Source: DATJBF01 sp035515475
GTDB lineage: Bacteria; Verrucomicrobiota; Verrucomicrobiia; Palsa-1439
NCBI GenBank assembly: GCA_035515475.1
Contig: DATJBF010000066.1
Coordinates: 1 to 21,205 of the forward strand
Reading direction: 5' to 3'
Length of the DNA stretch: 21,205 nucleotides
Positions 13,924 to 21,205 of the stretch are shown here, one piece after another. The position numbers were made by a program, and so were the translations under genes. Position 1 is the stretch's first letter. Every line of letters begins with the position of its first letter. The notes under the pieces were generated by a model. It had not been told where the DNA came from. It did not search any database and worked only from the letters and a program-made list of their open reading frames with translations.

Positions 13924-15119
13924 TCCTTTTTACGCGACTCTTTCGCGGTCCGGCTCCCGTCGTTGGCCGCATTCCTCGGTGGGGAACCCTGCCGGCTCTC
14001 GTGGCCTGTTGGGCCGCCGTGGCCTTGGTGGCCGGCCCGGCGACGGCTGAGACCGTCACCAACCTCGAGGCGGTGGATGCCAACGGCGTTAGCACCTGGA
14101 ACGGGGACTTCCCGTTCAGCATCACCGGGGTGCTGCTGACGGACCCGGATGAGATGCTGGATACGAACACCAATTTCATTCCCTGGAACAATGGCGCCGG
14201 GATCTATCAACTGGGTGGCCAATGGCAGGTATTCGTGCAAACCATCTCAGCGGACGACCGCGGCGGCGTCGAGTGCTGGATGGGCCAGAATTACGGCAAT
14301 CTGCCATGGGAACCGCATGACGGCAGCGACAGCTACACCCCCGATGCCTGGACCGGCGAAGTCTGGCGCGTCAGTCACGATCCGGTCACCCGCCAGGCCT
14401 TTCACAAGGGGGATTTGGTGACCGTCACGGCCAACGGGTCGTTGTTCTATGGCGGGATGCAGAATATCAACGAAGAGCACAGCATCGATCCCGTCTACGA
14501 TTTCACCATCTCGCTGGTGTCTTCGAACTACGGGTTGCCCGCGCCGGAAGTCATTTCGCTGGCTTCGGTGATGCGGACCAACGATGGCACCGCAGCGCAT
14601 TACGACATCTTCGATCCGACGCGAGCGACGGGCGGCGAGCATTGGCAGGGCATGCGCGTCCGCATCAACGGTCTGACACTCGTAACGACCAATGGTTGGA
14701 CCACCAATTCTGACTGGAGCTCACGTTATTGCACGGCGACCGACGGCGAGGGCCGGCAATTCCCACTGATTCATCCGCTCTACGACCTCGGTCCGGCCCC
14801 GACCAATCGGTTTGACGCGACCGGCGTGTTCGAACAGGAATCCGGTTCGGGCATAGATGGCACGTTCGGCTACGAGCTGTTCGTCCAAGAAATCGAACCC
14901 TCGGATGCGGCGGCCGTGCACATTGCCTTCCAAGCCGGGTCGATTGTGCTTTCTTGGCCGAGTTCGCTGGGCAACTGGCAACTGCAACGCACCGATTCCC
15001 TGTCCAACACGAACTGGACCGCGGTGACCAATGCGCCATCGGTCCTCAATGGACAGAACACCATCAATTGGCCACCGGCCACACCGCAGCAGTTCTTCCG
15101 GCTGAAGCGGGTGCAATAA
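13911..15119 (+). CDS. Secreted protein of unknown function, first gene of the nickel operon
   Basis: A 402-residue exported protein. A long basic leader and a hydrophobic core (about 27-42) end in GPATA-ETV, a good signal-peptidase site near 46. Two beta-rich segments follow (about 60-215 and 230-330). Patterns such as SITGVLLTDPDEMLD and YCTATDGEGRQFPLI suggest OB-fold-like domains, but I am not sure. The last 70 residues (IVLSWPSSLGNWQLQRTDSL to FFRLKRVQ) form the beta-sandwich tail often seen on secreted Verrucomicrobia proteins. Tryptophan, aspartate and glutamate are frequent; no His/Cys cluster marks a nickel site. The start ATG lies inside the NikR operator and lacks a Shine-Dalgarno sequence. 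Five bases separate it from the next gene. A role in nickel acquisition is inferred from position only. Confidence 0.75.
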   Translation: MNVTLLFTRLFRGPAPVVGRIPRWGTLPALVACWAAVALVAGPATAETVTNLEAVDANGVSTWNGDFPFSITGVLLTDPDEMLDTNTNFIPWNNGAGIYQLGGQWQVFVQTISADDRGGVECWMGQNYGNLPWEPHDGSDSYTPDAWTGEVWRVSHDPVTRQAFHKGDLVTVTANGSLFYGGMQNINEEHSIDPVYDFTISLVSSNYGLPAPEVISLASVMRTNDGTAAHYDIFDPTRATGGEHWQGMRVRINGLTLVTTNGWTTNSDWSSRYCTATDGEGRQFPLIHPLYDLGPAPTNRFDATGVFEQESGSGIDGTFGYELFVQEIEPSDAAAVHIAFQAGSIVLSWPSSLGNWQLQRTDSLSNTNWTAVTNAPSVLNGQNTINWPPATPQQFFRLKRVQ

Positions 15120-15124
15120 CGGGG

Positions 15125-15811
15125 ATGCGGATGCGCTCACGAGCGAAATCCGAAATCACATCGGGCCCGCCTCCCCCGCCGGACCGGTTCACTGCCTTTA
15201 CTCTGGTGGAACTGCTGGTGGTCATCGCCATCACCGGCATACTGGCCGGGCTGCTCCTGCCGGCGCTGGGCCGCGCCAGGGAGAGGGCCAAAGTCGCACG
15301 GGTACACGGCGAACTGCGCGGGATCGGCCTGGCACTCGACATGTACTCTACGGACCACGACAATAAGCTGCCGCCCGTGCGGGTGAACTGCAACAGCGAT
15401 CTCGCCGCACACTGGTGCGAACTGCCGGTCGAATTGGCCCGGGACCACTACCTCCCTCACGGCAACCAAGGCGGACTCGAAGCCGACGTCGAAGACGTCT
15501 TCAACCGCCAACACACCTACAAGTACGCCGCGCCCGGCCCGCAACTTCTCAACGGCGCTCCGGGCGGCAACTACGCCCTGTGGGCGCCAACGAACGCACC
15601 GGACATGTCCGGAGACGGTAAGTACTTCACCAGCCCGAAAGACTGCCCGGTGCGGTGGGCGGTGTGGAGCCTGGGACCGCGGCCCGACAGCGCCAAAAGC
15701 CTGAGCACCTATGCCCCTTTGAGTAGTGACAGTTGGTATCGGGGCACCGGCGACAGCGGGGTCATCGTCCGATACGCCGACCAGACCGGAACCCAATTCA
15801 CCAGTCCCTGA
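15125..15811 (+). CDS. Prepilin-type N-terminal domain protein (pseudopilin-like)
   Basis: A 228-residue protein with a class III signal: a basic, proline-containing leader, then F25-TLVE with Glu29 at +5, and the hydrophobic helix LLVVIAITGILAGLLLPAL followed by GRARERAK. This is the pattern of the H-x-G/DUF1559-like pseudopilins that are expanded in Planctomycetes and Verrucomicrobia. The globular part is unusual for those, with C-x7-H-x-C (CNSDLAAHWC), GGLEADVEDVFNRQHTYKY and a single late Cys. It should be cut by a prepilin peptidase and either anchored in the inner membrane or assembled by a type II-like system, none of which is encoded here. ATG at 15125 or 15131 is possible. It is coupled to the secreted protein gene by a five-base gap. 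Confidence 0.8.
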   Translation: MRMRSRAKSEITSGPPPPPDRFTAFTLVELLVVIAITGILAGLLLPALGRARERAKVARVHGELRGIGLALDMYSTDHDNKLPPVRVNCNSDLAAHWCELPVELARDHYLPHGNQGGLEADVEDVFNRQHTYKYAAPGPQLLNGAPGGNYALWAPTNAPDMSGDGKYFTSPKDCPVRWAVWSLGPRPDSAKSLSTYAPLSSDSWYRGTGDSGVIVRYADQTGTQFTSP

Positions 15812-15837
15812 ACCGAATCTCACGCCTCTCATCACGA

Positions 15838-17409
15838 ATGCCAAACCACCATAACAACCGCCGTCAACAGGACGCGGCCAACGTCAACGGACCGGGCGAT
15901 CGTCGGGCTCAGCACCCATGCCCGGTCCCCATGACTGGGCGCTGGCTCGCCACCCTCTTCCTGATCGGGACCCTCGGCGGCGGGTTGCCCGTCCGAGCCC
16001 ACGAAGAGATCACTCCGGTCATTGTGGACACGGACGTGGCACTCGATGACGCGCGGGCGTTGACCCTGCTGGCGACGTCGCCCCAGATTGCGTTGAAAGC
16101 AGTGGTCACCTCCGATGGCAGCGTGTCACCGACCGTGGGTGGACGTAACGTCCGCCGCATCCTGCAGTTCCTGAACGACGACAGCGTGCCGGTCGGAGTG
16201 GGCCGCGCGCTCACCGCGCCTCCGCCGCCGTGGCGGGAACGCGCGGAATCTCTGGGCTGGGCCAACCTACCACCCGCACCTACCAATCCCCTGCCCTCCG
16301 CCGTGACGCTCATCGAAAACACGCTTGCGCAGTCGAAAGGACCGGTGACATATGTCTGCTTGGGACCGCTCACCAACTTGGCCGAGGCCCTGCACGATGC
16401 GCCCGCCATCAGGTCGCGTCTGGCGATGGTTTGGTTCTCTGGCGCACCGCCTGGTGATGCGTTCGCCGGCTGGAATGTGGCGCGTGATCCAGCGGCCGCC
16501 AAAGCCGTATTCGCCAGCGGAGTGCCCATCGTTGCCGCCGCGCTGCCCGACGCCCGACTATTGAAACTGGATGACAATTTCCTGGCGCAGTTGGCCGACG
16601 GAAACGCACCCGCTGCCCGGCTCATGGAGCGTCTGCACCGGGAGGCCCGGGTTCGCGAACATCTGCACGACCCTCATGTGCGCGCGTGGGATGACACTGT
16701 CGCCCTGCTACTGCTCGCGCCGAGCATCGGCCGGCTCACCGAACCGACCGGCAATGTCCGGCGCGTCGCGGACTTCGATCGCGACCGGGCCGCCTCATTC
16801 TACCGACAGATGGTGCAGGGGAACCCCGGCCACGCTGACGAACGCCCGCTGGTAACCTTGCGCGCGATTCCGTCCGACCCCAACCAGTTCCAAGACGACG
16901 TTGCGCCGTTCGTGGGCGAAATCATCACCCGTCATGGCGAAGAAGAATGGAAAATCGTCGTGCTGACGAACGAATTGCACCGTCACCTCGGTTTGTACTC
17001 GATTCTCGGCGCGAAGATGGGGCTGCGTGCCCGTGAATTGTTGGGAGTAGATGTCGATCAATTGCACGTCGAGAGTCTTGCCGGGCAGAATCCGCCAATC
17101 AGTTGTTTCAACGACGGCCTACAAGTTTCCACAGGCGCCAGTCTCGGTCGGGGCACCATTACCGTGCCAGACACGAAGACGCCGCTCGCCGCCGCTGTGT
17201 TCACCGCGGGTGGACGACGCCTGCGCATGCAGGTCAAGGACAGCGTCATCCGGAAAATCGAAGCCGAAATCAGCGCGGCCATCCGGCAATACGGCAACCT
17301 GACACCCGCTTATTTTGCGGCGGTACGGCGAATCTCGCAGCAAGCGTGGCGCGACCTTGACCGGAGGACCATTTTCGAGGAAACATTGACAGTGCAGCCC
17401 AAGAGGTAG
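15838..17409 (+). CDS. Exported nucleoside hydrolase-like / FmdE-like fusion protein
   Basis: A 523-residue protein of two domains. Residues about 58-330 are nucleoside hydrolase-like. DTDVALDD (64-71) is the calcium-binding DxDxxxDD signature; GPLTNLAEAL (176-185), GWNVARDP and AWDDTVAL match other conserved blocks. Residues about 355-515 resemble the FmdE family (formylmethanofuran dehydrogenase subunit E-like): HRHLGLYSILGAKMGLRA (381-398) and SCFNDGLQVSTGASLGRGTI (422-441). A signal peptide runs from M32 (MTGRWLATLFLIGTLGGG) to VRA-HEE. ATG at 15931 would start exactly there, while ATG at 15838 adds 31 residues of low complexity; neither has a clear ribosome binding site. It lies nine bases before nikM. 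The hydrolase may be repurposed; a nickel-linked role for the FmdE part is inference. Confidence 0.82.
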   Translation: MPNHHNNRRQQDAANVNGPGDRRAQHPCPVPMTGRWLATLFLIGTLGGGLPVRAHEEITPVIVDTDVALDDARALTLLATSPQIALKAVVTSDGSVSPTVGGRNVRRILQFLNDDSVPVGVGRALTAPPPPWRERAESLGWANLPPAPTNPLPSAVTLIENTLAQSKGPVTYVCLGPLTNLAEALHDAPAIRSRLAMVWFSGAPPGDAFAGWNVARDPAAAKAVFASGVPIVAAALPDARLLKLDDNFLAQLADGNAPAARLMERLHREARVREHLHDPHVRAWDDTVALLLLAPSIGRLTEPTGNVRRVADFDRDRAASFYRQMVQGNPGHADERPLVTLRAIPSDPNQFQDDVAPFVGEIITRHGEEEWKIVVLTNELHRHLGLYSILGAKMGLRARELLGVDVDQLHVESLAGQNPPISCFNDGLQVSTGASLGRGTITVPDTKTPLAAAVFTAGGRRLRMQVKDSVIRKIEAEISAAIRQYGNLTPAYFAAVRRISQQAWRDLDRRTIFEETLTVQPKR

Positions 17410-17418
17410 AACCAGTTC

Positions 17419-18369
17419 ATGCACATTCCTGATGGATTCTTGGATGCGAAAACAGCCATGGCGACCGCCGGCCTGGCGGCGGGCGGGCTGGCAATCGCGC
17501 TGCGTCAGGTGCGGCGGCAGTTGCCCCGGCGCAAGATTCCCCTGTTGGGCTTGGCGGCCGCCTTTGTCTTCGCCGCGCAAATGCTCAACTTCCCCGTGGC
17601 GGGCGGAACGTCCGGCCACTTCGTGGGCGGCGTGCTCACGGCGGTGTTGCTGGGCCCGAGTGCCGCGGTCGTTGTCCTCGCCTCGGTCCTCATCGTGCAA
17701 TGTTTCCTGTTCGCCGACGGTGGCGTCACCGCCCTCGGTGCCAACGTCTTCAATATGGGGCTCATCGGCGGCGTGGTCGGCTACGCGATTTACCGGCTCG
17801 TGCGACGGGTTTCCCCCGGCACGCGCGGCGTGGTGATGGCGGCGGCGTTTGCGGCGTGGTGCTCGACGGTGCTGGCGGCGATTGTGTGCGCAGGTGAACT
17901 GGCGTTGTCCGGTACCGTGGCCTGGCCGGTGGCGTTTCCGGCGATGGCCAACGTCCATATGCTTATCGGCATCGGCGAAGGGGTCATCACCGCCCTGGTG
18001 ATCGTGGCCATCGCCCGCGCGCGTCCTGAGCTGCTGGAGCAAAGCGTCGGCGAACACGCGGATCCGGGTTTCGGGACCGTGTTGGTCTTCGGGCTGGTGA
18101 TTTCATTTGGGCTGGCCTTGTTCGTCGCGCCCTTCGCCTGTTCGTGGCCGGATGGACTCGACAAGGTCGCGAAGACGTTGGGCTTCGAACACCGGGCCGC
18201 CGGCCAACCCCTGCTCCACTCGCCGATCCCCGTCTACCAACTTCCGGGCGTTTCTTCGGCAGCGGTGGCCACAGCGCTGGCCGGAGCGATCGGCACGGTC
18301 GTCGTCTTCGCGCTGGCGTTCCTGTTGGCGCGCCTGCTGGTACCCGGACCGGCGGCGGATAGGAATTGA
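17419..18369 (+). CDS. nikM: Nickel ECF transporter substrate-binding membrane protein NikM with fused NikN-like (PDGLE) domain
   Basis: A 316-residue membrane protein. It starts MHIPDGFLD, whose His2 and free N-terminus bind the metal in the CbiM/NikM family, and has conserved NFPVAGGTSGHFVGG (57-71) with the membrane helices of the core (about 1-200). After a linker, a PDGLE-type domain (about 215-305, with APFACSWPDGLDKVA and a final membrane helix) takes the place of separate NikN/CbiN. Sequence alone does not separate cobalt from nickel. Nickel is preferred because of nikR, the NikR sites and the absence of a visible cobalamin riboswitch or cobalamin genes. The stop overlaps the nikQ start by one base. 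Confidence 0.93.
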   Translation: MHIPDGFLDAKTAMATAGLAAGGLAIALRQVRRQLPRRKIPLLGLAAAFVFAAQMLNFPVAGGTSGHFVGGVLTAVLLGPSAAVVVLASVLIVQCFLFADGGVTALGANVFNMGLIGGVVGYAIYRLVRRVSPGTRGVVMAAAFAAWCSTVLAAIVCAGELALSGTVAWPVAFPAMANVHMLIGIGEGVITALVIVAIARARPELLEQSVGEHADPGFGTVLVFGLVISFGLALFVAPFACSWPDGLDKVAKTLGFEHRAAGQPLLHSPIPVYQLPGVSSAAVATALAGAIGTVVVFALAFLLARLLVPGPAADRN

Positions 18370-18980
18370 TGCGTCACGATTTCCTCGACCGTTACAGCCG
18401 GATCGACAGCCCGATCCACCGGCTGCCCGCCGGCACGAAACTGGCGATCGCGGTCGCGATTGTCCTGGCTACGGCGCTGACGCCGATTTCGGTTCCCGTC
18501 TACTTCGGCGTGCTGGGTATCTTTCTGGTGATCGTCGCGGTGGCGAGCAGGATTTCGCCGCTGTTCCTGGCAAAACGCCTCATTCTCCTCGAGCCGTTCG
18601 TACTCGGCGTGGCCGGGCTCGCGCTGCTCCAGCCAAACGGCGGCCGCGTCTTCGCGATGATCGTCATCAAGAGCACGCTCTGCCTGTTCACGATGATCCT
18701 GCTGTCCAACACCACCCCGTTCGCCGCAGTCGTCTCGGTACTGCGGCGCATCCACTTCCCCGACCTGCTCACGACGACGTTGGCGCTGATGGTCCGCTAT
18801 CTGTCCGTGCTCGTCGACGAGGCGGAACGCATGCACCGGGCCCGGGCCAGCCGCACGTTCGTGCGAAACCGGCGGCGTCTCTGGAAAACACTCGGCACGG
18901 TGATCGGCCAGTTGTTCGTCCGATCGACCGAGCGCGCCGAACGGATCCACGCCGCCATGTGCTCGCGAGGGTGGAAATGA
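18369..18980 (+). CDS. nikQ: ECF transporter transmembrane component NikQ (CbiQ family)
   Basis: A 203-residue membrane protein, the coupling (T) component. It begins with the family motif RIDSPIHRLPAGTKL and has about four hydrophobic helices. Its two cytoplasmic coupling helices carry the Ala-Arg signatures (EAERMHRARASR and ERAERIHAAMCSRGW) that sit in the grooves of the ATPases. It is somewhat shorter than the usual 225-260 residues, with a short C-terminus. The start ATG overlaps the nikM stop by one base (TGATG), and its own stop overlaps the nikO start by four (ATGA), so translation is coupled through the transporter genes. Confidence 0.92.
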   Translation: MRHDFLDRYSRIDSPIHRLPAGTKLAIAVAIVLATALTPISVPVYFGVLGIFLVIVAVASRISPLFLAKRLILLEPFVLGVAGLALLQPNGGRVFAMIVIKSTLCLFTMILLSNTTPFAAVVSVLRRIHFPDLLTTTLALMVRYLSVLVDEAERMHRARASRTFVRNRRRLWKTLGTVIGQLFVRSTERAERIHAAMCSRGWK

Positions 18981-19765
18981 ACAGAGATCGTGAGAGCGGG
19001 GAGCGGGGAGCGAAGAAAGCGCAGGCCATCGAAATCAAAGACCTGCGCTTTCGCTACACCGATGGCGTCGACGCGCTGCGCGGCATCAGTTTTTCGGTCA
19101 ACGAGGGCGACTGCGTTGGATTGGTCGGCCCCAACGGCGCCGGCAAATCGACGCTCCTGCTGCATCTAAACGGGATTTTGCCCGAACGACTCGATGCGGC
19201 ATCCTCGGTGTTCGTGTTCGGCCACCCGGTCTCCGAGCAGAACCTGACGGAAATCCGGCGCCGAGTCGGCCTGCTGTTCCAGGACGCCAACGATCAACTG
19301 TTTTGTCCGACGGTGTTCGAAGACGTCGCATTTGGTCCGGAACAGTTCGGCCTGGACCCCGCGGAAGTCGCCGGGCGCGTTCACACGGCCCTCGCACAGG
19401 TTGGCCTATCCGGTTTCGAGAAACGCGCGCCCCACCATCTGAGCCGTGGGGAGCGGCGGCGGGTCTGTCTGGCCGGCGTACTGGCGTGCGATCCGCGTGT
19501 GCTCGCGCTGGACGAACCGACCAGCGATCTCGATCCGCGCGGCAAACGCGAATTGAAAGCGCTCCTTCGCCAGATCCCTGCCACCAAGATCGTCGCCACG
19601 CACGATCTGGAGTTGGTGGTTGAACTCTGTCCCCGCACGATCTTGCTCGACCGAGGCGAACTTATTGCCGACGGCTCGACCGCTCAGTTGCTCAACGACG
19701 AGTCCCTCATGCTCGCCCACGGACTCGAACGTCCCCACATCCTCCAGCACCGACATCCGCACTGA
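18977..19765 (+). CDS. nikO: ECF transporter ATPase NikO (CbiO family)
   Basis: A 262-residue ABC ATPase that powers nickel import. Walker A GPNGAGKST is at 51-59, the Q-loop Gln102 lies in LLFQDANDQLF, the signature is LSRGE (155-159) in place of LSGGQ, Walker B VLALDEPTSDLD starts at 175, and the switch His209 lies in ATHD. The FCPTVFEDVAFGP stretch is typical of CbiO/EcfA proteins. The C-terminus ends in a histidine-rich tail (ILQHRHPH), possibly metal binding. It is the only ATPase gene here, so it probably acts as a homodimer. It is the last gene of the operon; a T7 run with G/C-rich flanks follows at 19793-19799. Confidence 0.95.
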   Translation: MNRDRESGERGAKKAQAIEIKDLRFRYTDGVDALRGISFSVNEGDCVGLVGPNGAGKSTLLLHLNGILPERLDAASSVFVFGHPVSEQNLTEIRRRVGLLFQDANDQLFCPTVFEDVAFGPEQFGLDPAEVAGRVHTALAQVGLSGFEKRAPHHLSRGERRRVCLAGVLACDPRVLALDEPTSDLDPRGKRELKALLRQIPATKIVATHDLELVVELCPRTILLDRGELIADGSTAQLLNDESLMLAHGLERPHILQHRHPH

Positions 19766-19797
19766 GCCGCGCGCGGGAGAGTGACGGCCGCCTTTTT

Positions 19798-19825
19798 TTG
19801 ACGCGGCCCGAATCTGCGCTAGATT
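19798..19825 (+). promoter_or_regulatory. Promoter candidate for the secreted protein at 19843
   Basis: TTGACG (19798-19803), 16 bases, then TAGATT (19820-19825), 17 bases before the ATG at 19843. GGCCGC and GCGGCC (19787-19792 and 19804-19809 approximately) can pair around the preceding T-run, a possible end structure for the nickel operon that overlaps this promoter. Confidence 0.45.
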
Positions 19826-19842
19826 GTATCAAGGTGATTGAG

Positions 19843-20418
19843 ATGGATGGCTGGCGAAATACGGTCACCTTGAGACCGTTGATCGTGCTCGTGATGATCG
19901 CAAGTTTGTGTACGCTTCCCGTTGCGGTCCTCGGTGCCTCGGCAGGAGGAACACACCCCGATTACGCCGTGGACTATGTCCCATCTTCCGCGTTGCCGCC
20001 GACCCGGCTACCGCAGGCCAACCTGGCGGAGGGCGCACGGTCAGGCCGCGACGAAGTCGTTGCCACGCCGCCGACCAAGCCCCCGACGCCCGAGGAGCGG
20101 CGTCTGGAATTCGAGCGCGAGTACGGAATTCGGCACCGGAGCCACTTGTGGTTCCTGAGCATGCTCCAATCGGCGAAGTATGGCCTCGACAAGATGTCGT
20201 TCACGGCGAAGGAAACGGCCCGACGACTCGAGTTCACCTATGATTTCGGTTCGCCGGAGGGGCCCGGTGGCATGACGCAGAAGCCGCACTATTCGGTGCC
20301 GTTGTTTGGTGCATTCGGCCACCCGCAACTCAAATCCGTGCTGACCGAGCACGATCCGCAGACCGGGACGTTGTTCGTTGGCTTGAAACTGACCATTCCC
20401 TTCGGCCAGGGCGATTGA
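19843..20418 (+). CDS. Secreted hypothetical protein
   Basis: A 191-residue protein with a signal peptide (hydrophobic core about 11-31, cleavage probably near GASA at 34) and no known domain that I recognise. A proline-rich, charged middle (about 65-85, ATPPTKPPTPEERRLEFERE) leads to a C-terminal part with FLSMLQSAKYGLDKMSF, LEFTYDFGSPEGPGGM and a final LFVGLKLTIPFGQGD. The ending, alternating and aromatic, could be a beta-strand of an envelope protein. The ATG at 19843 has AAGGTG six bases upstream and its own promoter candidate, so it seems independent of the nickel operon. A perfect hairpin follows 53 bases after the stop. Confidence 0.7.
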   Translation: MDGWRNTVTLRPLIVLVMIASLCTLPVAVLGASAGGTHPDYAVDYVPSSALPPTRLPQANLAEGARSGRDEVVATPPTKPPTPEERRLEFEREYGIRHRSHLWFLSMLQSAKYGLDKMSFTAKETARRLEFTYDFGSPEGPGGMTQKPHYSVPLFGAFGHPQLKSVLTEHDPQTGTLFVGLKLTIPFGQGD

Positions 20419-20977
20419 GAAGTGGCACTCTCGTCGATGGACCGGAAGACGAAACATCCGGCCGAAACAGCGAAGGAGAGGCCCGTACCGCCTCTCCTTC
20501 ATCTCCCTTGTAGCCGCAACCCTTGAATTTACCCTACCAGACAGAGTAAAAGCCCTACGGCCGCCCTCTGTAAGACCCGCCCTAGCGTGCTGCCGCGGCC
20601 GGGCCGGGTCTTCGCCAGATCGCCGCTATTCGGGGTGAACAGACCACAACCGTCAGACATGCCAAAATGAAAAAAACGATCGTCACCAACGCCTTTGTCT
20701 TTCTCGCCGCCATCTTGGCCGCGGAGAATACCCCGGCTGCAAGATAGCCACAATCGGCCTTGGTACTGATTCTGGCCTGGGGTAATCACTGAAACTTGCC
20801 TAGTAGAGTTTCCTAGGCCCACCATCACAGCTGCCCGCTCGAGATTCGTCGAACCATGCAGACATTCAGGTGCCAATCGATCGAAACGTTCGCCGCTGCG
20901 TTCCACTGCTCGCAACTCGCCTGCGTCCAAGCCGGGCTTTAACGCCTCGCGTGGGACTTTTAAGGGGAAGAAGCACG
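20419..20977. other. 559-bp noncoding region
   Basis: Apart from the hairpin at 20472-20500, I see no full gene. A 26-codon frame at 20667-20747 encodes a signal-peptide-like MKKTIVTNAFVFLAAILAA and then stops, perhaps the stub of a lost secreted protein gene. A short inverted repeat GCCTAG/CTAGGC lies near 20800-20819. A long minus-strand open frame (20529-21164) is a shadow of the partial gene at the right edge and has no protein character. Confidence 0.45.
20472..20500. terminator. Perfect 11-bp hairpin
   Basis: GAAGGAGAGGC (20472-20482) and GCCTCTCCTTC (20490-20500) pair perfectly around CCGTACC. It lies 53 bases after the secreted protein stop and probably ends that transcript. The downstream side is pyrimidine-rich (ATCTCCCTTG) but not a true T-tract. 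Confidence 0.6.
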
Positions 20978-21205
20978 CTACGGCACGACCCGGACACGGT
21001 ACCAGCGCGAGCCCGTCGGTATTGCCGCCAATTGGGCGGTATCGGTAAACGGATAGGGACCGTCCCAGTCGATCGTCAGCGGTCCCCCGAGCGTCCCCAC
21101 CACAAAGTCCGTCGCGCTCTCCAGGTCGAGATAAGTCCCCTCGCCGCCGGCGGACAACACCCAAGACGGGTCGGTAAAGATCCCCAGTTGCGTGGCTTCC
21201 CCCGC
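20978..21205 (-). CDS. C-terminal part of a secreted protein (runs off the window)
   Basis: Seventy-five residues are readable from the window edge to the stop at 20978. They end in IPTGSRWYRVRVVP, preceded by YLDLESATDFVVGTLGGPLTIDW. The ending WYRVRVVP resembles the closing strand of the beta-sandwich tails on secreted Verrucomicrobia proteins, where a final YRV/FRL strand is common; the secreted protein at 13911 ends comparably with FFRLKRVQ. The start and main domain lie beyond 21205. Confidence 0.65.
   Translation of the reverse strand, partial: AGEATQLGIFTDPSWVLSAGGEGTYLDLESATDFVVGTLGGPLTIDWDGPYPFTDTAQLAAIPTGSRWYRVRVVP

Noticed and set aside
17419..19765. Cobalt rather than nickel transporter under a cobalamin riboswitch
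   Set aside because: CbiMQO-type proteins can carry either metal, but there is no cobalamin-riboswitch-like leader or cobalamin synthesis gene. NikR and its probable operators adjoin the operon, so nickel is the better reading.
20529..21164. 211-residue minus-strand open frame at the right end
   Set aside because: It is out of frame with the protein-like C-terminus at 20978-21205, has no domain character, and extends into noncoding DNA.
1..21205. CRISPR arrays, tRNA or rRNA genes, full insertion sequences, integrases
   Set aside because: I looked for regularly spaced repeats, tRNA-like TTCGA arms and transposase or integrase frames on both strands and found none that I could support.

Overview
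The window looks like chromosome of a Verrucomicrobiota bacterium (Pedosphaera/Limisphaera-like). The clues are prepilin-type genes with an FTLVE processing site, secreted proteins ending in a beta-rich tail of the kind common in that phylum, a DUF2934 protein, and a dispersed repeat built from AAATCCGAA-like words. This taxonomic call is inference from protein style; no rRNA or tRNA gene was recognised.

Layout. (1) Positions 1-3.1 kb are accessory in character: a HEPN-like protein with an RNPVAH motif, an antitoxin whose toxin partner is cut to 19 codons, a small hypothetical gene, a winged-helix protein and a small membrane protein. (2) Positions 3.2-7.0 kb, minus strand, hold a [2Fe-2S] subunit and a FAD-type subunit of a molybdenum hydroxylase without any catalytic subunit, separated by a 141-bp repeat element; then a truncated prepilin, a DRE-TIM aldolase and a secreted DUF1326 protein. 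(3) Positions 7.2-10.3 kb hold a DUF2934 protein, a dCache-PAS-PAS sensor without output domain, and carbamate kinase. (4) Positions 10.8-12.1 kb, plus strand, hold an ECF sigma factor and a membrane-anchored putative anti-sigma factor. (5) Positions 12.2-13.2 kb, minus strand, encode a YgeW-type transcarbamoylase, divergent from nikR. (6) Positions 13.3-19.8 kb, plus strand, hold nikR followed by a tight six-gene operon: secreted protein, prepilin-like protein, nucleoside hydrolase-FmdE fusion, and the nickel ECF transporter NikM(N)-NikQ-NikO. (7) Positions 19.8-21.2 kb hold a secreted hypothetical protein, a noncoding stretch, and the C-terminus of another secreted protein running off the window.

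The most interesting system is the nickel locus. NikR keeps all four nickel ligands. A site of the form GTATTAC-N14-GTAACAC lies just before nikR, and a second site with the same spacing lies at the head of the downstream operon. The operon therefore appears nickel-repressed, and three exported proteins of unknown role are locked to the importer with gaps of 5, 28 and 9 bases and then two overlaps. I infer an extracytoplasmic nickel acquisition or handling module; its biochemical activity is not shown by the sequence.

A second theme is a transcarbamoylase, a carbamate kinase and XdhB/XdhC-like subunits within 10 kb. In E. coli the corresponding genes sit together in the xdhABC-ygeVWXY-hyuA-yqeA region, so a dispersed purine/ureide-type catabolic set is possible but unproven.
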